Shown: piece by piece, positions 6,059 to 9,248 of the stretch | How the letters are laid out: each line of letters opens with the position of its first letter | How positions within the stretch are numbered: the stretch's first letter is position 1 | DNA from: JBOHSA01 sp050732995 | GTDB taxonomy: Bacteria; Gemmatimonadota; Gemmatimonadetes; Gemmatimonadales; GWC2-71-9 | Assembly (NCBI GenBank): GCA_050732995.1 | Contig: JBOHSA010000112.1 | Location: 1 to 9,248 of the forward strand | Direction: 5' to 3' | Length of the DNA: 9,248 bases | Made by a program: the position numbers and the translations under genes | The notes under the pieces: generated by a model | Database searches by the model: none | Told to the model about the DNA's origin: nothing | The model's input: the letters and a program-made list of their open reading frames with translations, nothing else

Positions 6059-6408
6059 CCGACCGCCTCGGCCGCCCGCAACAGCTCCAGCCGGACCAGG
6101 CCGACATTCACGTCCGGTTCCGCCACCGCCACCATGAGGACGCCGGACGCGGCCGGCACCACGAGCAGCGCCCCGCGCTCGCCCTGCAGGTGCCAGAAGG
6201 CGCCCGCCCCCACTCCCGCCGCCTCCATGGCGCGCCGCAGCCGCGTCGCCAGGCTCGCGGCCAACGCGGCGACGGCCGCGCCCTTGATCCCTTCCATGAG
6301 CTGCTCGGCGACGACCAGCCCGTCGTCGCCGGCCACGAGCATCGCGCCGCGCACGCCGCGGACGCGCGTGACGAGATCGAGCGCGCGGGTGAAGCCGGTC
6401 GCGGTCAT
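6055..6408 (-). CDS. Roadblock/LC7 domain protein, MglB-like (RB1)
   Basis: A 117-residue single-domain protein. The ATG at 6408 overlaps the previous stop as ATGA, and GGAG lies 8 nt upstream (6417-6420). The fold pattern is classical for bacterial roadblock proteins: strand GAMLVAGDDGLVVAE, an Ala-rich helix (about 43-62), strands FWHLQGERGALLVVP and LMVAVAE, then the hallmark final helix NVGLVRLELLRAAEAV. MglB is the GTPase-activating and localisation partner of MglA in Myxococcus and Thermus. This protein is the best MglB candidate in the window because of its compact length and canonical C-terminal helix, with mglA two genes downstream. Cytoplasmic; no signal peptide or membrane segment. 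GAP activity is inferred and has not been shown. It overlaps the next gene by 4 nt. Confidence 0.88.
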   Translation of the reverse strand: MTATGFTRALDLVTRVRGVRGAMLVAGDDGLVVAEQLMEGIKGAAVAALAASLATRLRRAMEAAGVGAGAFWHLQGERGALLVVPAASGVLMVAVAEPDVNVGLVRLELLRAAEAVG

Positions 6409-7289
6409 GCCTGCCGCTCCAGCCAGTGGCGCGCCGCCTGCGCGGCCCGCGCGGCCAGGATCGCCAGGCGGCCCATGGGAATCGAACGGTCGCGTACCAC
6501 CAGCAGGAGCGCGTCCGCGGTCGGCTGGGCGAGGTGCACGTGGCCCTGGCGGCCTTCGGCGGCGAGTCCGGTCCAACGGCCGAGACCGAGCAGTTTGGCC
6601 GTGCGCGCGGCTTCCTGCGACACACCGGCGAGATAGGCCGCGACCGCGTCGGTGACGTCGCCGCCGTCGGGGTGCCGCAGCGCACCGCCCAGCACCCGCC
6701 CCGCCGCATCGAGCAACAGCAGACCTTCCTGCGCCCCTTCCAACCCGGCGAACACCCGCGCCTCCTCGAGCGGCGCGGCGGGCTCGGCCATCGGCTCGTG
6801 CGCCATCGGCGGACTGGCGGGAGGCGGCGGGGAGGAAGTGGGGGCGGGGGCGGCGGGGGCGCCGGGGGCGGCGCCCAGCTCGGCCGGCACCGGAACGCCG
6901 CGCACCATGGCGAGCGCCTGGGCGATGTTCGGGTCTTCCGGGTCCACCCGGCGCGCCGCCTCCAGGTGCGCCTCGGCCTGCGCCAGATCGCCCACTTTGA
7001 AGTACAGGTACGCCAGCCCCTTCAGCGCACCGATATGCGTCGGCGCGATGCGGACCGCCATGTCCCACTCGTCGAACGCGTGCTCGTAGTCGTGCCGGTC
7101 GGCGAGGATGCGGGCGTAGAGGTCGTGGGCATCGGCGAGGTGCGAGTGGCGCTGCAGGCCGCTGACGGCGACGCGCTGCGCGGCGTCGAGCTGGCCCTTC
7201 TTGCGCAGCAGCTCCCCCAGCCGCAGGAACACGAGGCTCTGCGGGTCCTGGGCCAGCTGGGAGGAGAGCGTCTTGATGTCGTCAGCCAT
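6405..7289 (-). CDS. TPR protein with C-terminal roadblock/LC7-like domain
   Basis: A 294-residue protein with ATG at 7289 inside the last codons of PATAN-A (8 nt overlap); GGAG lies only 3 nt upstream, so coupling is likely. Residues 1-125 form about three TPRs (LVFLRLGELLRKKGQLDAA; IGALKGLAYLYFKVGDLAQA). Residues 131-175 are a Pro/Ala-rich disordered linker. Residues 177-292 fit a divergent roadblock fold: a strand GLLLLDAAGRVLGG, a helix with the DVTDAVAAYLAGVS region, a strand GHVHLAQPTADALLLVV and a final long Ala-rich helix. Roadblock proteins such as MglB bind Ras-like GTPases as homodimers and can act as GAPs. The two genes immediately downstream encode further roadblock domains and the third encodes MglA, which supports this reading. 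The roadblock call rests on fold pattern and context rather than on a strict motif, so the domain assignment is less certain than the TPR part. Confidence 0.85.
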   Translation of the reverse strand: MADDIKTLSSQLAQDPQSLVFLRLGELLRKKGQLDAAQRVAVSGLQRHSHLADAHDLYARILADRHDYEHAFDEWDMAVRIAPTHIGALKGLAYLYFKVGDLAQAEAHLEAARRVDPEDPNIAQALAMVRGVPVPAELGAAPGAPAAPAPTSSPPPPASPPMAHEPMAEPAAPLEEARVFAGLEGAQEGLLLLDAAGRVLGGALRHPDGGDVTDAVAAYLAGVSQEAARTAKLLGLGRWTGLAAEGRQGHVHLAQPTADALLLVVRDRSIPMGRLAILAARAAQAARHWLERQA

Positions 7290-8484
7290 GGACTCCGGGG
7301 GCAGCGCCGGCGAGCACCTGGGCGGCGGCCTTGGCGCGCAGCACGTCTTCGAGGTGTTGGATCTCGCCTTCGACGCGGGCGGCGAGGCGCTCCCACTGCT
7401 CCCACTGGTCCACGGCCTCGGTGAAGCGACCGAGCGCGACGAGGGCGAAGCCCAGGAAGCGATGCGCGGGGGCCAGGAGCGGATCGAGGCGCACCGCGCG
7501 CCGCAGCTCCTCGGTGGCGTCGCCAGGGCGGCCCGCCCCGAGCTGAATGCGGCCCAGCAGCACATGGACGGCGGGGTCGCGCGGCGAGAGCCCGGCGGCC
7601 TGCTCGGCCCACGCCCGCGCGCGCTCCAGGTCCCTCTGCCGCAGCGCGTCTTCGGAGCGGGCCACGAGCTCGGCACCCTCGCCTTCCGAATGGACGGCGG
7701 GCTGGAGGGGGTGGCCGCGGTCGCCGGCGCGCTTCGCGCCGCCCGGATCGAGCAGGACGACGACGCCCGCGCTCTCGAGGCCGAAGATGGTCTTGGCGAT
7801 GTCAAACTCGGAGCGTCCGAGCGCAGCCGCGAGCCCGCGGATGTCGCGCTGCCCGTCGATCAGGGCCAGCACTTCCCATTCGGGCGGGAGGAAGTCGAGA
7901 TCCCCTTCCCCCGTCCCACCCTCGGGCGGCGGCGGCGGGGCGGGCGCGAACGTCGGCACGACGCCGACGTGCGGGATGCGTTTTTCGATACGCGACCATT
8001 CGTCGATCCGCCGCGCGCCTTCCATCAGCAGCGCCTCCACGGGGATGCGCACCGTGACGTCGGCCGGCACCTCGGCCATCGCGCCTTCGCTGAACGAGAA
8101 GTAGCCCTCGTTCCAGCTCATGACTTCGAACACGACTTCCTCGATCTGGAACCGCACTTGCCGCTGGATCTCCCGGGCCGTGATCGCGCCGATGGCGACC
8201 AGGATCTCCCCGATCCGCCGCGTGTCGCCCTGCCGCTGTTGCATGTCGCGGGCGCGCTCGAGGTCCGCCTCCGTGATGCGGCCCGTGCGCACCAGCAGAC
8301 TCCCCAGGGGATGCGGGTTGCTGCGGATCTCGGCGAACACGATGCTGCCGTCGTGGAAGAAGATGGTGCCGGCGTTGTGCCGCAGCTCGGAGGTGACGCG
8401 GAGCGCCCCCGTCTTCCGGCTCAGGTCGAGCAGCTGGAAGACGTCGTGGATGCCGAGCTCGCGCAGCGGGCCTTCGATCGCCAT
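7282..8484 (-). CDS. PATAN (DUF4388) domain / winged-helix-like / TPR protein (PATAN-A)
   Basis: This is a 400-residue protein starting with ATG at 8484, 2 nt after the previous stop. Translation upstream of this ATG is out of frame with the TPR gene and has junk composition. Residues 1-170 look like a PATAN domain (MAIEGPLRELGIHDVFQLL, then IFFHDGSIVFAE), with a helical alpha-clip insertion at about 58-115 holding two LGxxLVxxGxIT-like repeats. The block EALLMEGARRIDEW closes the domain. A Pro-rich stretch (178-190) leads to a winged-helix-like segment (about 200-243, LALIDGQRDIRGLAAALG), then about three TPR-like repeats (275-370) and a short helix. PATAN domains are described in gliding and developmental regulators, often with roadblock or REC domains, and are thought to mediate protein interactions. 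The exact role here is inferred. The gene is paralogous to the one at 1438-3054 and overlaps the next gene by 8 nt. Confidence 0.9.
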   Translation of the reverse strand: MAIEGPLRELGIHDVFQLLDLSRKTGALRVTSELRHNAGTIFFHDGSIVFAEIRSNPHPLGSLLVRTGRITEADLERARDMQQRQGDTRRIGEILVAIGAITAREIQRQVRFQIEEVVFEVMSWNEGYFSFSEGAMAEVPADVTVRIPVEALLMEGARRIDEWSRIEKRIPHVGVVPTFAPAPPPPPEGGTGEGDLDFLPPEWEVLALIDGQRDIRGLAAALGRSEFDIAKTIFGLESAGVVVLLDPGGAKRAGDRGHPLQPAVHSEGEGAELVARSEDALRQRDLERARAWAEQAAGLSPRDPAVHVLLGRIQLGAGRPGDATEELRRAVRLDPLLAPAHRFLGFALVALGRFTEAVDQWEQWERLAARVEGEIQHLEDVLRAKAAAQVLAGAAPGVHG

Positions 8485-8486
8485 GG

Positions 8487-9248
8487 CTAGGCCGCGTCCG
8501 AGGCGAAGATGCGCTGCAGATCCATCGCAGTGCGCGCGTGCATCCGGGCGCGCTGAGCGTACGCGCCGCCCGGATCCACGCGCGTCACCCGTTCCCACGC
8601 CTCCACCGCCTCGCCGTAGCGGTGCAGCCGGGCCAGGGCGACGCCGACGTGGAACAGCGCCGGGATGTGCCCGGCATCGAACTTGAGCACCCGACGGAAG
8701 GCCTCGAGCGCCGACTCGATCCGCTTGTCGTCGAGCAGGGCGCGTCCCAGCAGCAGGAGCGCGTCCAGGTCGTAGGGATCCTGCTCCAGGAGGTCGGCCA
8801 GTCGTAGGATGGCCCGACGGGCGTGGCCGGTCCGGCGCAGGAGATCGGCCAGCGCGAGCGCCGCCTCGTGGAAGGTGGGCAGGGCCTCGAGGGCCTGCTC
8901 GTAGGCGCGTTGGGCCTCGCCCCACGCTTCTTTTTCCTCGTGCAACCGGCCCAGCTCCAGCCAGACCTGGACGTAGCCGGGGTCGAGCTCGAGGGCGGCG
9001 CGGTAGGCGGCGAGGGCGCCGGTCTTGTCGCCGACTTTCTGGGCCACGTCGCCCTGCAGCTTGTGGAGATCGGCGCGGTCGGGCGCGCGGCGCTGGGCCT
9101 GTTGCAAGGCGGTGAGCGCGCCCGCCGCGTCGCGGCCGGCCGCCCGCCCCTTGGCCACGGCCACGAGCACATCCACATCGTCCGGGGCGAGCCGCAGCAG
9201 CTCTTCGGCCGCGGGGAGCGCCTCCCCGGCACGGCCCAGTCCCAGCAG
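8487..9248 (-). CDS. TPR-repeat scaffold protein, 5'-truncated by the window edge
   Basis: The visible 253 residues are almost entirely helical tetratricopeptide repeats, about seven, from the first visible residue to about residue 228. Typical TPR signatures such as GALAAYRAALELDPGY and EALEAFRRVLKF with Gly/Ala/Tyr/Pro at repeat positions are clear. The chain ends with a short charged tail, RTAMDLQRIFASDAA. The reading frame stays open to position 9248, so the true start is upstream; an internal GTG at 9176 is not a convincing start because the repeat pattern continues before it. TPR proteins are protein-protein interaction scaffolds, and no catalytic domain, signal peptide or membrane segment is visible here. 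The stop codon lies 2 nt before the next ATG, so it is probably co-translated with PATAN-A. The specific partner is unknown; the PATAN, roadblock or MglA proteins downstream are candidates by context only. Confidence 0.9.
   Translation of the reverse strand: MLGLGRAGEALPAAEELLRLAPDDVDVLVAVAKGRAAGRDAAGALTALQQAQRRAPDRADLHKLQGDVAQKVGDKTGALAAYRAALELDPGYVQVWLELGRLHEEKEAWGEAQRAYEQALEALPTFHEAALALADLLRRTGHARRAILRLADLLEQDPYDLDALLLLGRALLDDKRIESALEAFRRVLKFDAGHIPALFHVGVALARLHRYGEAVEAWERVTRVDPGGAYAQRARMHARTAMDLQRIFASDAA

Noticed and set aside
6426..7424. Plus-strand open frame opposite the TPR-roadblock gene
   Set aside because: Low-complexity Arg/Gly translation with glycine runs arising from the Pro/Ala linker codons; no start signal of its own.
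7201..8490. Plus-strand open frame (429 codons) opposite PATAN-A
   Set aside because: Same antisense effect; it crosses a gene junction, and its translation is His/Asp/Arg-rich filler.

Overview
The window is very GC-rich (about 70% by eye, with strong G/C third-position bias). It looks like one end of a contig from an environmental bacterium. All supported genes lie on the minus strand and form one unbroken transcription unit of 11 genes, read from position 9248 down to 1. The first gene (TPR protein) and the last (CheB) run off the window. The combination of MglA, roadblock proteins, PATAN (DUF4388) proteins, TPR proteins and CheR/CheD is reminiscent of Gemmatimonadota. High-GC relatives such as Methylomirabilota/Rokubacteria or Myxococcota are also possible, and the assignment is an inference, not something the sequence proves.

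Layout in order of transcription: (1) 9248-8487, TPR scaffold, 5' end missing; (2) 8484-7282, PATAN with alpha-clip, winged-helix-like segment and TPRs (PATAN-A); (3) 7289-6405, TPR protein with a C-terminal roadblock-like domain; (4) 6408-6055, short MglB-like roadblock protein; (5) 6058-5588, second roadblock-like protein with a C-terminal tail; (6) 5584-4985, MglA GTPase; (7) 4988-3054, protein with two DnaA-type AAA+ modules and no DnaA DNA-binding domain; (8) 3054-1438, second PATAN/winged-helix/TPR protein (PATAN-B); (9) 1441-620, CheR; (10) 623-105, CheD; (11) 121 to the edge, start of CheB. The junctions are gaps of 2-3 nt or overlaps of 1-17 nt, so translation is probably coupled throughout. 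No stretch without a gene exceeds a few bases, and no promoter, terminator, RNA gene, mobile element or CRISPR array is visible.

Read together, the genes suggest a polarity/signalling module. A Ras-like MglA switch is accompanied by three roadblock domains (one may be its MglB-type GAP), two PATAN-TPR adaptors, a TPR scaffold and an unusual tandem AAA+ ATPase. It is co-expressed with three chemoreceptor-modifying enzymes (methyltransferase, deamidase, methylesterase). The likely output is control of surface motility, pilus polarity or cell organisation in response to chemosensory input. The tandem DnaA-like ATPase next to MglA is the least expected component. The 23-base C run at position 1 is probably a sequencing or assembly artefact, so the last codons of CheB should not be trusted.
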